Positions 20,780 through 31,809 of a stretch of DNA of 48,995 nt are shown in pieces. A program made the position numbers and the translations under genes. The stretch's first letter is position 1. Each line of letters opens with the position of its first letter. Under the pieces are notes generated by a model that made no database searches, had not been told where the DNA came from, and saw nothing but the letters and a program-made list of their open reading frames with translations. Source of the DNA: Isohypsibius dastychi (lineage: Eukaryota > Tardigrada > Eutardigrada > Parachela > Isohypsibiidae); NCBI GenBank assembly GCA_034696485.1, contig JAQIWT010000040.1:1-48995 (forward strand), read 5' to 3'.

Positions 20780-23700
20780 ATGGGCTTTCAGATCAGGCAC
20801 GTTGGTCTGATCGCATGCATTCTGGGCTTCCATGCTGTCCTGTTTGGATTGGTTCTCAAGAAGCATGGTTTTATGCCGTCGACTCCCCCTGCAAAGCACG
20901 GAGATAATGACTCTGCGGATGATCCTCCGAGAAACTGTGAGTTCGTGGTTTTTGGTTGAACCGCAGCAGACGTGTAAAATATGCATAGTGAAAGTGCGCT
21001 GCACCGTGACAGAACGTTTTTAAAGTAGGATTCAGGGCGAGAGATTCTTCTCGGCCAAGAAGGGAAGCGAGTGGCCACCATTCGGCTGATATTTCTGATG
21101 CTACAAAGAACCATTCGGAGGCTCACTCTGAGCAGCACTCACTTGTTGGCCACGGTCATGCGTTTCATGCACCGGGTACGAGATATGCTGTACGTTACTG
21201 GATTCATTTGCTTAGCTCGAAACAACCTTTTTGTGTATTCTAGAAATTATATACATTTTCTTCACCCTCGTGATCGCCGGTCTTGCACGATATGGACTCA
21301 AGCTGACCCGTCATGTCTTTGTTGTTCCGTACACAGTCGTAGTGTTAGTGCTGGGGTGCTTTTATGCGCTATTTGCACTCGCCGAAAAGAAGAGAAACGT
21401 CAGCACGACATTTCCAATGGGAAACTACATCAGCATCGCACTGGCTGACCCGAATGTGTTGATCATGACATTTCTTCCCGGTTTGATTTACGAAGCCGCT
21501 TTCCACATGCAGACTCACTTATTCAAGAAATTACTCCTACATATGATAATCATCGGAAGTATTGGGCTAAGTAGGTTCGGAGATTAAAGCAGTTTCCTGC
21601 TGGGTTAAAACCTGTGATTTCAAGTTCTTAATATCACACTTGTTGGGATCATGAGCAGAGAAATAATCTCGTCGAACCGTACTGACTGGGACCTGAACAT
21701 CAGCCTCTGGTATTCTGCCATTGTGAGTGCAACTGATCCTGTAGCCGTGATTGCATTGCTGGAGGACGCCGGTAATATTACTTTTTCTGGCGCTTCAAGG
21801 TAGTATTGACTTGGAGAGTTTAATGTTAAGGGACAGCAAAGACGTTAATGGTTGTACTGGAAGGAACGTCTCTACTGAGTGATACATCAGCCGTCGTTCT
21901 GTCAAATCTCATGGAACAGATCATCACGTCGAAAACCGATCCTGCAAAGGAAGTCGAGAATTTTTTCGCCGCTGTCTTGGGTGGGCCAGCATGGGGTATG
22001 ACACAAATTCACCGCACATAGTAATTTTGGCTGCATTACAATAATCTTTCCAGGGCTGCTCATCGGCATGAGCGTCACTCATTTACTATCTCGTATGAAC
22101 AGTGTCTGGGAGGCCGAGCTTATTCTGATAGTGGCCGTGCCTTATTTAACGTTCTGGAGCGCAGACGCAGGCTTTTCAGTTCAACTAAGTGGAGCCCTTG
22201 CTACAATGACTCTCGGTTTGTGGATGAGCGCGCATAGAACGAGCATCAGCCCCGACGTGGAGCAACTGGTCAATAAGTAAAAACTTTCCTCGGCCAAATA
22301 ATCTTTTTGATTATATATATTGGCAGGGTGTGGGCATTGATTTCACTCATATCAAATACCCTGATATTCAGTATCGTTGGGATAATCATTGTGCGGAGCG
22401 CAACAGAGCAACCTGTACTTCCAAGCGACTGGTTTGATCTTTTCATCTTGAACCTTGTTATTCTGCTTGTCAGGTAAATAATTTGGTGTGTCTGAAATTA
22501 CCATACGAACCAAAGATTATGTGCTAGAGGGTTTGTGTACACCTTGTTGAAGCCCGTTTTGAGCCATTTCGGAATTGGAGACAAAGTATTCACATGGCCA
22601 CACATTTTTGTACTTATTTGGAGTGGGTTTCGAGGAGCCGTTTCGTTGGCACTGGCCTTGAAAGCAGCACAGAATAAATACTTTCTGGACAAACCTAGGA
22701 CAGCACAACTTCTCATTTTTCACACATCAGGCGCAGTAGCGTTCACCTTGCTCTTCAACGCAATTACAATGAGATTCTTTTTGAGAAGACTTGGTATCAC
22801 GCGTCAATAATTCTGAGTGTTTCCTCATCTCCACTCCCCATTTTTGCTAAGGTATTCTTGAGATCCCTCTGGCGAAATTGATCACCATGCACATGGCAAT
22901 GAAACAGATTTTGCTCGCACGGCATCAAAAGTTCGATGGACTAAAAACAGATCGGTATCTAGCAGACGCTGATTGGCAAAAGGTCGAGGATCTGACGAAG
23001 ATAGATGGAAATCATTACGGCATTACGGACGACGGCGACGTAAGGTTACAATGACCATTCGGAAAGAGTAGTCAAAAGTGAATTATTAGACTGAGCTTTG
23101 GACTATGCATTTTGTCACAAGAGAGGTTGGATGTCCTAGTTGCGATGCGGAGGTCCAGCTTGAGCCACTTCCAAGCGAACTGGAGGAGATGGAAAGTATT
23201 GCAAGGATACGGCTGATTAATGCTAAGAAGGTCTGCTACCAATCAAGCGAGACATCCACTAGGGGGCACGACATCTATCAATGCTGTCTTGCAGACATCC
23301 TATTGGCGGCAATACGAAGAAGGCACTCTTAGTCAAAATGGAATAAAACATCTGGATGATCTGACCGAAATGGCGCTGAACAGTGACAAGGGTGTGATAG
23401 ACGCCTCTGATATCCAGCGAGTGCTCGGTGATGAAAAATGGAGCCATTTGGTAACATCAAAATTTTGCATCGAATATTACATGACCTAGTTGTCAAACTA
23501 TGTAGAGAGAATGGATATCTACCTGGACTCACCGCCTAGAAGCACGGCAGTCAGTCACGCTGGAAGCTCCGAGAGGACGATGGCGCAGGTGGTGTTTCAG
23601 AATCGCAACATCTCCAATCTTTTTCGGGATCATTAACGCAATCATTGTCCTCAATCTTGGCGAGGCAATTGCTGGCTGGATCATCTCGAGTCAGCCAAGG

Positions 23701-26700
23701 AACGAAACTGTTGGTCCCGATAAAACCATTCACCTTACTTTCCTGCTGACCAACGCGGTCTTCACGAGTTTTTACACCATGGAGGCAGCGGTGAAAGTAA
23801 AGTTTTGAGTAACCCATTTAATATCGAAAACTTATTTTCCTTGACGCCAGATTATTGGACTTGGCTGGCTTGTGTACTGGGGCAATTCATGGTTCAGCTG
23901 GCACCGATTTGATTTTGCCCTTCTGATTCTGTCTTTCGTCGAGCTTACCACGGATATAATCGTCCTTTTCGACGAAGGATCGAAAGTTCAGTCGCATGCT
24001 GTATCGACGAGCGCAATACGCGTGTTCCGCTTTCTCCGACTGATACGAATTGGGAGGGCCTTGCGTTTACTCAGGGTCATTCAAATTTCTGTGACAGCAA
24101 TATTTCGGAATGAGTAACATGTGTGTTGTAGCCGGTCATTCCAAGCATACTTAAGTTCATGGACAGACGAATCAACGCTCATTTATTTCTGGCCTACGAT
24201 GTCGCAAAGGCGTTTATTATATCCCAAGAAGAGAGCCTGATGATGATCTCAAACTTGGTTGGATATAAACCTCTCGCAACCGTTTTCAAGTCAAAGGCAG
24301 ATACAGACTGCAGAGTTATTGTAAAGGAGATTGGTTTGCTTGGTGAGAAAAGGCCTGACGTGGCTGCTGCAGTTAAAACGCGACAAGCGATTCGCTCAAT
24401 TCTAAATCACCTCAAAAAATCAGTTGAGCATATGAGGAGCCAAGGGATACTTGATGAAGATGAAGTGGAACACCTGCAAATGGTAACTATCAATGGAATG
24501 TTCGTTTTGCGGCGACAACAGTTTTTTGATTCAGACGATTGAAGAAAGACTCAAACGCCTGCACCATTTCTCTCATAGCATACCTTTGGTTAAGCCAATG
24601 GAGAGATTGTGGAATGTCAGTTGGATTAATGGAAGCCAGGAGGTCTTTGACGTCTTGAGGCTTTTGTTTGAAGAACGAGTCTACCCAGCGGGAACTCAGT
24701 TCATGTCAACTAACGAAGACGCGAATGGAGTTTACATCATTGTCAGCGGCGTTGTATCCATTACTTATCCAAGGACCTACACAGACAATGCGGAACTGGG
24801 TGAGATTTATAACTCCGACAACCTCAGAATTGGCCTGGAGGAAGGTCAGGAAGGGTGGCATCGACACGACTATATTCTTGCCGGCGGATTGCTCAATGAG
24901 CAAAGCACTGCCCTCGATTTTCCGCGACGATCCAGTGCCACTGCAGACACTCCAGTACAGGTACATTAAACAGCTATCAGCAAACTTTTATCCTCTCGAA
25001 ATATTATTTTCCAGGCATTATTCTTTCCCACAGAGTTTTTGTTCAGAGCCATGTCAGCTATTCCATCGCTCGAAGCAAAATTTTGGAAAAAGACGGCGGC
25101 CTCCGTTGCTCTGAATATCCTAATCAAGTTGGGAAACTTGAAGGTACAACTAGGATTTGAAAATGCCAGTAGCTGGTGGGGACGGCAACAACTAGCTAAT
25201 TCAATTGGCAGGCCACACAAACATTCCGGTACCCAGACTGTTTTTTAAACCTTTTTGAAATGGCAAGGGCAGCTCTATCATCAACGGCTACATACAACAG
25301 TTGGGACTATAAAGTGAGATATTCCAGGGTCAGATCTTACTTGCAGGTAGCAAGGTTGGGTTCAGCAGCGTCTACCGTGGTCCACAAAGCGGAAACTCGA
25401 ACACTTATTTTACCACGGTTGCACTGAGAAACCATTTATACTATTGCAAAAAAGTAATATAGGTAATATAAGTAATATAGTTTTAGTGGGAATTCTATCA
25501 GCTGCAAACGTTCCCCAGCAGGTGAGTGATCTTTTTCCTCCCCAGCCCAATGAAAGGGTGGGGAAGGTACTTCCAAAGCTTTAAGATTTTCTGAGCAATT
25601 TATTGAACGGTTTTCCTTACGCCTTGCCTCTTACGAGGGTGAAGTCCCACGCCTACCCGCAATAAACGTGACATTGTCGAACCGCAAATGACTACCCAAT
25701 CAGAAGTCAAGTCATGACCAGAAGTTTTCTGTCTCTGTTTTTCGACTGATGTAAATGATGATGGGTCTTCAAGAGCGTCTGGGGATGTATAGTGCATTTC
25801 AATGCGGCTGTCTTTGACAAGAGACAGTATGCGAGGTTTTCCCACAGAGACGACTGGGGTTACAATGAAGAGCTTAATATAAACCGCACGTTAATTTTAG
25901 CTTTTGGCCGCCTTTACAGGATTCCACATTGGAAACTGAAAAGAGTCGGTTATCGAGAGGCGCTGTCAGACTTATTCACCCAGACACTAGGGTATTGGGG
26001 CTTGACGAGTTTGAGGAAATCTTCATTATCACGGGTATCTTAATGGACACTACGAATTCTCACGGCGATCTCATAATTGGACCCAAAAAGATATCATCAA
26101 CTTGCAGAGAAGTGGAAGTCAGACAAGGCAGACATTCCATTTCTTCTAAGGTATCCTCATAACTTAAAGACGTTTTTATCAACATTTTATAAATCGCCAG
26201 TGTGCAGGAAGGGGAATTGATATATCCTGAATACGCAGTATTTCTGCTCGTTCCACCGAATGGCCGAGATCTCTCAGGAATAAATCTTCATGACAGTCAA
26301 GCTGACCTCTTGGAACGGCCACAGACAAATCCATCCAATCTGCGAAACATGCTTCATGTCACCCTGGCATTGAAGAATGGAAGCCCGCCCACTGAAGCTC
26401 AGTTGTTGCAAATAACGAAGAACGTCGCCGTTTCAGGGAATCGACAACGTCGACGGTCCACGGTAGCAAGTGTCGATACATCAGTATTTATGGGAACCGG
26501 AGAAAAACGGGGTAGCAACGCCGCTGCTATGTTGAGTTACGCTCGTAGTCGCAAATCAGAAAAGGCAAGAGTGGTTTATAATGTCTTGGGCGAGACGGCG
26601 GAGAATGAGGCTACTACGTTACGAAACAGTCAGACGACTGACCAAGTTCATGCTGCTCAAGCCGGGCCAGCAGCTAATCAAGAGACCTTTATCAATGGCT

Positions 26701-26798
26701 CACACCCGCACCCTCAAAAAGCTGCAAGTCATGTCAATCAGAATGAGAATCGGCTGTCGGCTCCAACTAAACCTCACCAGGATTGGTGGGGTCATTGA
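20780..26798 (+). CDS. Sperm-type Na+/H+ exchanger with voltage sensor and cyclic-nucleotide domain (SLC9C)
   Basis: Exons: 20780-20936, 21026-21175, 21244-21570, 21625-21771, 21831-21995, 22054-22276, 22327-22473, 22528-22793, 22852-23039, 23090-23230, 23295-23450, 23506-23796, 23851-24075, 24132-24482, 24535-24960, 25015-25143, 25212-25313 (or to 25346), 25920-26150 and 26208-26798. Order: a hydrophobic N-terminus and His-rich linker; NHE core with SATDPVAVIALL and VVLEGTSLLSD (Ser in place of the usual Asn before the Asp), then WSGFRGAVSLALAL; LKTDRYLADADW as in SLC9C; a voltage-sensor domain whose S4 has seven Arg at every third residue (24019-24075); then a CNBD with RRSSATADTPVQ. It exchanges Na+ for H+ across the flagellar membrane, controlled by voltage and cyclic nucleotides in known sNHEs. 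The CNBD phosphate-cassette Glu seems missing (AGGLLNEQ). The part between 25347 and 25919 is unresolved. Confidence 0.9.
25347..25919. other. Unresolved intron or missed exon of SLC9C
   Basis: About 570 nt between two in-phase coding exons of the exchanger. It is much longer than the gene's other introns (about 50-70 nt). An 81-codon - strand frame at 25845-25600 and short + strand frames occur, but none joins convincingly. A short exon near 25488-25520 (after acceptor-like tagttttag, before agcag|gtgagt) is possible. Confidence 0.3.
25455..25484. repeat. Short tandem repeat (gtaatata)n
   Basis: Three near-identical copies of gtaatata with one extra base, in the unresolved intronic part of the SLC9C gene. 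Confidence 0.6.
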
Positions 26799-27036
26799 TA
26801 ACTAGACAGAACATCACAACGCTGAGTAAGCTGTCAGCTTGTTGATCGATGCTAAACTGAACAATGGCGAACCGGAATAATTCGAACGTTAGACTTGGTG
26901 TACATAGCTCCGCTTGATTTTTCTGAATTGTTGGCAGCTTGTGCGAGTAGACTGATTTGAATTGCGCTTCGCACGCTGGAGACAAGGGGAACTGGTAATT
27001 TAACCGTGACAAAATTTCGAAATCTCAACCTTGAAT

Positions 27037-27042
27037 AATAAA
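27037..27042 (+). terminator. Candidate poly(A) signal of SLC9C
   Basis: AATAAA 239 nt after the SLC9C stop codon, + strand. Confidence 0.3.
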
Positions 27043-27189
27043 TCCATTTCTCATTTTGACCATTTCATTGGACGGTTCATTTCGACAACTATGATTTCGT
27101 TCATCATCATCCGAAAGCCATTATTTATTCCGTGTCTGAAAAACTCAGCAAGAGCACTCAAAAGTTCAGTATAATCCACGGACACCGTC

Positions 27190-27430
27190 AGCTTTATGTT
27201 GCACCATTGTAGCTCCACGTTGCGCGATGAAGCTTAATTGTATCTCGATGTAGTTGTGGCTCTTATGAAACTACAGAAAACTACACAAACCTACGATGGA
27301 GCTACATTGGGTCCACGTTGAAATCCCATTGGAGCCACATAGCGCTACATCAAGCTATACAATGAAACTACAAATGACTCACTCACGTGAGAGGTGAGAT
27401 TCCCCGTAAAACCACGTAGAGCTACGATTG
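27190..27430. repeat. Degenerate CTACA/GCTACA-rich tract
   Basis: Many imperfect copies of a 5-9 nt unit built on ctaca, gctac or ctacg and their complements (tgtagctcc, aaactacag, gagctacat, gcgctacat, gaaactaca, gagctacg) over about 240 nt. Looks like a decayed minisatellite. Confidence 0.5.
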
Positions 27431-27983
27431 TGCTTCACTGGCGCAAATTATTCATTCGCACATCTTTAAAACGCACCGGAAGCCCGTTTATTTCGGCCTG
27501 GTCGACACTTCACAGAACAAAAAACAAAGTTTTTGTCGGTCTAATTGATCCGTACTCTCTCGATTATCTGAGAGAGGTTGCATACCATTTTTATGCATTC
27601 AAGCGTCATAGATTCTGCAGTGCTACACAAACTGTTACAGCCATGAATACTTGTTGCAACACAGAACCATTGGTATCCGTAAGCGGGAATAATTTCAGAA
27701 CCACACTTTTAACTAGCTGCTGCTCAATCGGTGGTTGCTCAGAGAAACTCGCGCAATCTTTGCTTTTGCGATATGCATCACCCAACAGTCAGGCGTGTCT
27801 CGCAGTACGATTTCGCGAAGAAGCATCGGTTAAGAACCATCACTGAAACCTTGCGATAACTATGTTATGAAAAGAAAATTGCTGGCCTCTGACCCCATTT
27901 GAGGGCTGCATCCCTGTGTCAAAACCTGGATTGGAAATTATCGTGTATGGCAACTCACCGAGTGGTTGTGGAAGCCTTATAAA

Positions 27984-29575
27984 ATGTCGAGCATAAAAAA
28001 TGACGCGAGAAAGTCAAAAGGTGTGTTTTCGCTCTTCGTCGTCCACATTCGCAGGAACCTGGCTCATTTTGAAGGTGAAAGATCCCAAACTGTCGACTCT
28101 GATTCGCGGCTGAATAGCCATCCTGAGCGTACTTTTGAGTCCAACGCTTCTGTCCCAAGATTACGAGTGGTGAATCCGCGCGACAGACAGGAGTACCAAA
28201 AGAGGGTATGGCACGACATGAAACTGTTTTCTTCCAGCAAGTATCGCCCGAACCGACGGAATGCCGTGACGCTGGCTTCCAATGATGTGGACTACGCAGA
28301 TTCGTCGGTAAGGGAAGGGCCAACATCTACGGCTGCAAGACGCTTGTCGTTGGTCGTAGATGACGGAGTTTTTCGGAGTGGTTCAAATCCATCCCCTCGT
28401 CGCGCTAGCTTGACACCTCTGGCTTACTTTGATCAATCAGATGCATTGGAACAGTTTATTGAGTCAGAGCAGGTGGGACGCCAACGTTGCTTCATTCAGT
28501 AGGTAATTCAATGCCAGTATCTCATAGGTCACCAATTCGGATTCCATGGATGGGCTAGAACCGATTGCAATGGCGGACCTGTATCGCAGTGTTTCGGCGG
28601 AACACTTTCACGTTCCTCGCAATTCAATCGCTGCTGGTATCAAAATTGAAATCACACCACCGAGCGCATTCAAAGAGCAGAACGAATTCCTTGTGGATAC
28701 CGTAGTAGTTGAAGTACCTGATAATGGTGAAGCAGACGACTTGAATGTACACAGCCGCGTTTTCTTGGTGCAACAACTAGGCAGCTCGACAACCGACCTA
28801 CCAGACTTAGCGGAAGCTATATCTGCGACAAGCGCATTGGCCCATGCAGCGGGTAGCAACGAAGAAGTTACAAGCACCCAAGAACCACCTCGCGAACGAC
28901 GAAGAACCAAACTGCTGGCCATCCAGGTTAGACGGCAAACGCTTTCAGCAGTTCAGAAGCCTCCAAAAACAGTCAGGTTCGCCTCAAGCCCGACGAGAGA
29001 TACCCTGATACGCATTGAACCAGATGATGATGATGATGTTGTCGATGTGGACGAGACAAGTTTTATCTGGACAAAGGCTGTCGCTGATGAATTAGAAACC
29101 CCTGACCAAATAGAGACAGAGAGCGAAGAACCGTGGAACAACGGTTTACTCCGGAGTTATGAGTTTAGCGAAAAGGAGCTATCGCAGGCGGGCTTAGACG
29201 TGGCAAAATTCGTCGGCGAACGATTGTGCATCAGAAATTTCTTCGCAAACAGGCTTTCAAAAAATCAAGATGACCTCAATATTGCAGTGGAAGCCTAAAA
29301 TCCATCGAAGAATCCTTCACTTCGCCAAGAAACAAGTGCCTTCGGGAAGATTTTTGGGCAAGGGTGACCACCTGAATCATGATTTGCTGCAGAACATGAT
29401 TGAACTCGACAATCACCATGCTTGGAAATGGGGAAATGAGCGGCTGAGGTCACGGTCACTAAGAATCAAGCATGAGCAGCGGAACTCTATCAATGCTTTG
29501 AAACAAATATTCTGTGACAACGCCTGTGTCGCACATCGTGGATTTCATTTGATTACTTTTTCGCAGGCACAGTGA
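27984..29575 (+). CDS. Unknown protein with PP1-docking-like motif
   Basis: Three exons are proposed: 27984-28472, 28528-29211 and 29288-29575, phase 0 at both junctions; 486 aa. The first two exons are solid: donor gagcag|gtggga and acceptor tctcatag restore VTNSDSMDGLEPIAMADLY. For the third, the alternative is read-through from 29211 to a stop at 29298. Most of the protein is polar and probably disordered, with several RRxS/RRASL sites, an acidic DDDDDVVDVDE run, and KTVRF at about 28965-28980, which fits the [RK]xVxF protein phosphatase 1 docking consensus. The last exon is basic with many His and Trp. No enzymatic domain was recognised. It could be a phosphatase-targeting scaffold (inference). 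Confidence 0.55.
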
Positions 29576-29906
29576 CGAAATTAAGATACGCTGGAGTTAA
29601 CAAAATCACCAAGGCCTGACTGAATTCTTCAGCTTTGTATCACAGAATTCGTCGGTCTGACAAATATTACGCACGTTCAGTCACCAAGTAACCGGTGTGT
29701 CAATGGTTTTATTTTGTTGTAATTATTACGGTTTTCCATCTTTGAAGTATTTCTCCCACATGTTCGTGTGAAATTATTGCTGACGTATTTAATTCTTTTC
29801 CGTCATTGTTCATGGCTACAACCGTTCACCAAGATTTTACGTGCTATTGTGTGCTACTCGAAAACGAGTGATCTGGTCTAGGGTCCACTTTGAAGACTTG
29901 GGTGGT
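29576..29906. other. Intergenic / 5' leader of the 14-3-3 gene
   Basis: The 330 nt before ATG 29907. The frame is open from 29841, so an earlier start or a 5' exon is possible. No motif recognised. Confidence 0.35.
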
Positions 29907-31618
29907 ATGGCCCAGCCGCCACACCAACCGCAAGATCGTCCGAGTGTGTCTCAGCAAAGAAGAGCTACCGACGGCAATTTGTCTGCTCCAAATCCCCCTT
30001 CCCCTGTTCATGGCTGGAATCCTCGGAATGGTTCTGTTGTGGAACGTCGTTCTGATTCGCCCAACCCGTTTGCACTGATTGGCACACCGGATCCTACACC
30101 TTCCATCATGCAGCCACTAGAAAATCTACAGAACCAGATAAGAACCCAGCTGAGACAAGTTCTTGGTATTGGTCAACCATCAGAGCCTCCGACGACTTTA
30201 CAGCAAATTGCTCATAGATTTCGAACACACATCAGTGGCAGTGCCCAACTAAATGTCCCATTGGCCGAAACAACCCAGAACCGCACACCACTGGTGCAGG
30301 CGCTCAACCTGCCACCAAACCAGGAGGATCTCCTGAACAGCCAAATCAGGTCCCAGATCGCTCAGGTTCTCAGTCAATCTGGGAACGCCAGCCAGAATGA
30401 GGCGGTCCAAAACCTAGTCGCCCGAACTAGTCAATTAAACACTTTACAGGGAATTGAGAATCAGCTTCGAACCCCCCTCCTTCAAGCACTAAATCTCCCG
30501 GAGCAGGAATTACTCAATCAGAATCAAGCTCGCATTCAAGCACTTCGTAATGCTATTAACGTCTCTCTCACCCACTCACGAACGCCAGTCTCCCAGAGCT
30601 CTTCGGATCAGGCAGGTCTGATGAGCAGTTTCTCGGGACTGGGCTTGATTTTCACTGTCAATCAAGAATTACTGGGATCGAAACTAGCTGCAGCTAGAGA
30701 GGATTACATTTTCTTATCTGACTGCTCATTTAGAGCACATCGTCACGAGGAACTTCTTGCCCACGTCAGAGCGTTTTTATCTGTGACTGAAAACCGCCGT
30801 GATTTGCTAAAAGAAGAACGATATTTCGTCGCGGTAGCCTATAAAGACTCGGTTCGGAATATCCGGGACGCGTGGAGAAAAATTCGGAAAATTGGTTCCG
30901 AAGATAAAAGAAATGTGAAGGCCGAAATAGCGAACGCTGTGTGTGAGCCCGGGTTTTGTATTGGCTGATTTTGCATAATTTGATGGTTGCAGTACAGAGC
31001 AGAACTCGAATGTAAAATGCGAGCCGTCTGCGCGGAAGGCTTACTGGTCTCGGGGAAGCTTCTTGACGATCCAATCGCAAGTCTAGAAACCCGTATGTAC
31101 TTTTACAAAGTGTAAGTGGGTTTGTTTCACGCATCAATCAAAATGAGTCTGAAACCGGTTTAAAGAAAAGGTGACCTGTGTCGATATATGGCCGAATATG
31201 CAACTGGGGCAGAAAAAGTTGAGTCAGCAGCGCTTGGAAAGGTGGCATACGAAGAGGCAGATCGCTTAAAAACATGTGTTTCGTGCGTTCATCCACTTAG
31301 ACTAGGACTCGCGTTGAACTTCGGAGTATTCCTGAGAGATGCGTGCCAAGATTCTAACCGCGGATTACGGATTACCAAGGTTGTTACCCGTTGCCACATC
31401 TATTTCTGTTACCATGAACTGGATCGTTCTATGATCCCTAGGTTGCTCTTGACGATGCTAATCGGGGATTCCAGATGCTGGCGGAACTAGACGCAAATGA
31501 TTACCGCGAATCGAACGGACTGCTCATGAATCTAAGAAGAAACCTGATGCGCTGGAATACAGCAGAAATAGATATGGAGACGCAAAACCGAACCCGATCT
31601 GGTGCTAACCGGCCATAA
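29907..31618 (+). CDS. 14-3-3 protein with long N-terminal extension
   Basis: Four exons: 29907-30938, 30993-31111, 31166-31379 and 31442-31618; about 513 aa against the usual 245. The 14-3-3 domain starts near residue 255. It shows EERYFVAVAYKDSV (family EERNLLSVAYKNVV), YRAELECKMRAVC, KGDLCRYMAEYATG (GDYYRYLAEV) and HPLRLGLALNFGVF. The phosphoserine pocket is intact: Lys of AYK, Arg of RNIRDAWR, and Arg-Tyr of CRYMAE. Residues 1-254 are Pro/Gln/Asn/Ser-rich with two related repeats (PLVQALNLPPNQEDLLN and PLLQALNLPEQELLN). The extension is encoded in the same exon as the start of the 14-3-3 fold, so it is not a splicing artefact of the prediction. It may dock onto the protein's own groove or add partners; both are inference. 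The tail ends NRTRSGANRP. Confidence 0.85.
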
Positions 31619-31809
31619 TGGCCTCGATTGTTTTGAATTGATCGTGAGTTATTTGCGAAATCTATGGGGAATTTCAGCGGAAGTTATGAATGGACGAGTT
31701 GTTGCTAGATGACGACGGTATTTTGCTGTAGTTCTCACGTTTTCTGTGCCACAGAATCGAGGTGATCTGAATAAAGCCATTAATATCACTCTTCTAAAAT
31801 TGACGAACA

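Larger units (their letters stand above)
26799..27983. other. Intergenic with degenerate repeat tract
   Basis: About 1.2 kb between two + strand genes. A 150-codon open frame at 27394-27846 has no recognisable domain and no supporting splice structure, so I do not call it a gene. The tract at 27190-27430 is described separately. Confidence 0.4.

Noticed and set aside
25600-25845. 81-codon - strand frame within the SLC9C gene
   Set aside because: No domain, no splice support; sits in an unresolved intronic stretch of a + strand gene.
27394-27846. 150-codon + strand frame
   Set aside because: Starts inside the degenerate repeat tract, has no recognisable domain and no fitting splice partners; could be chance.
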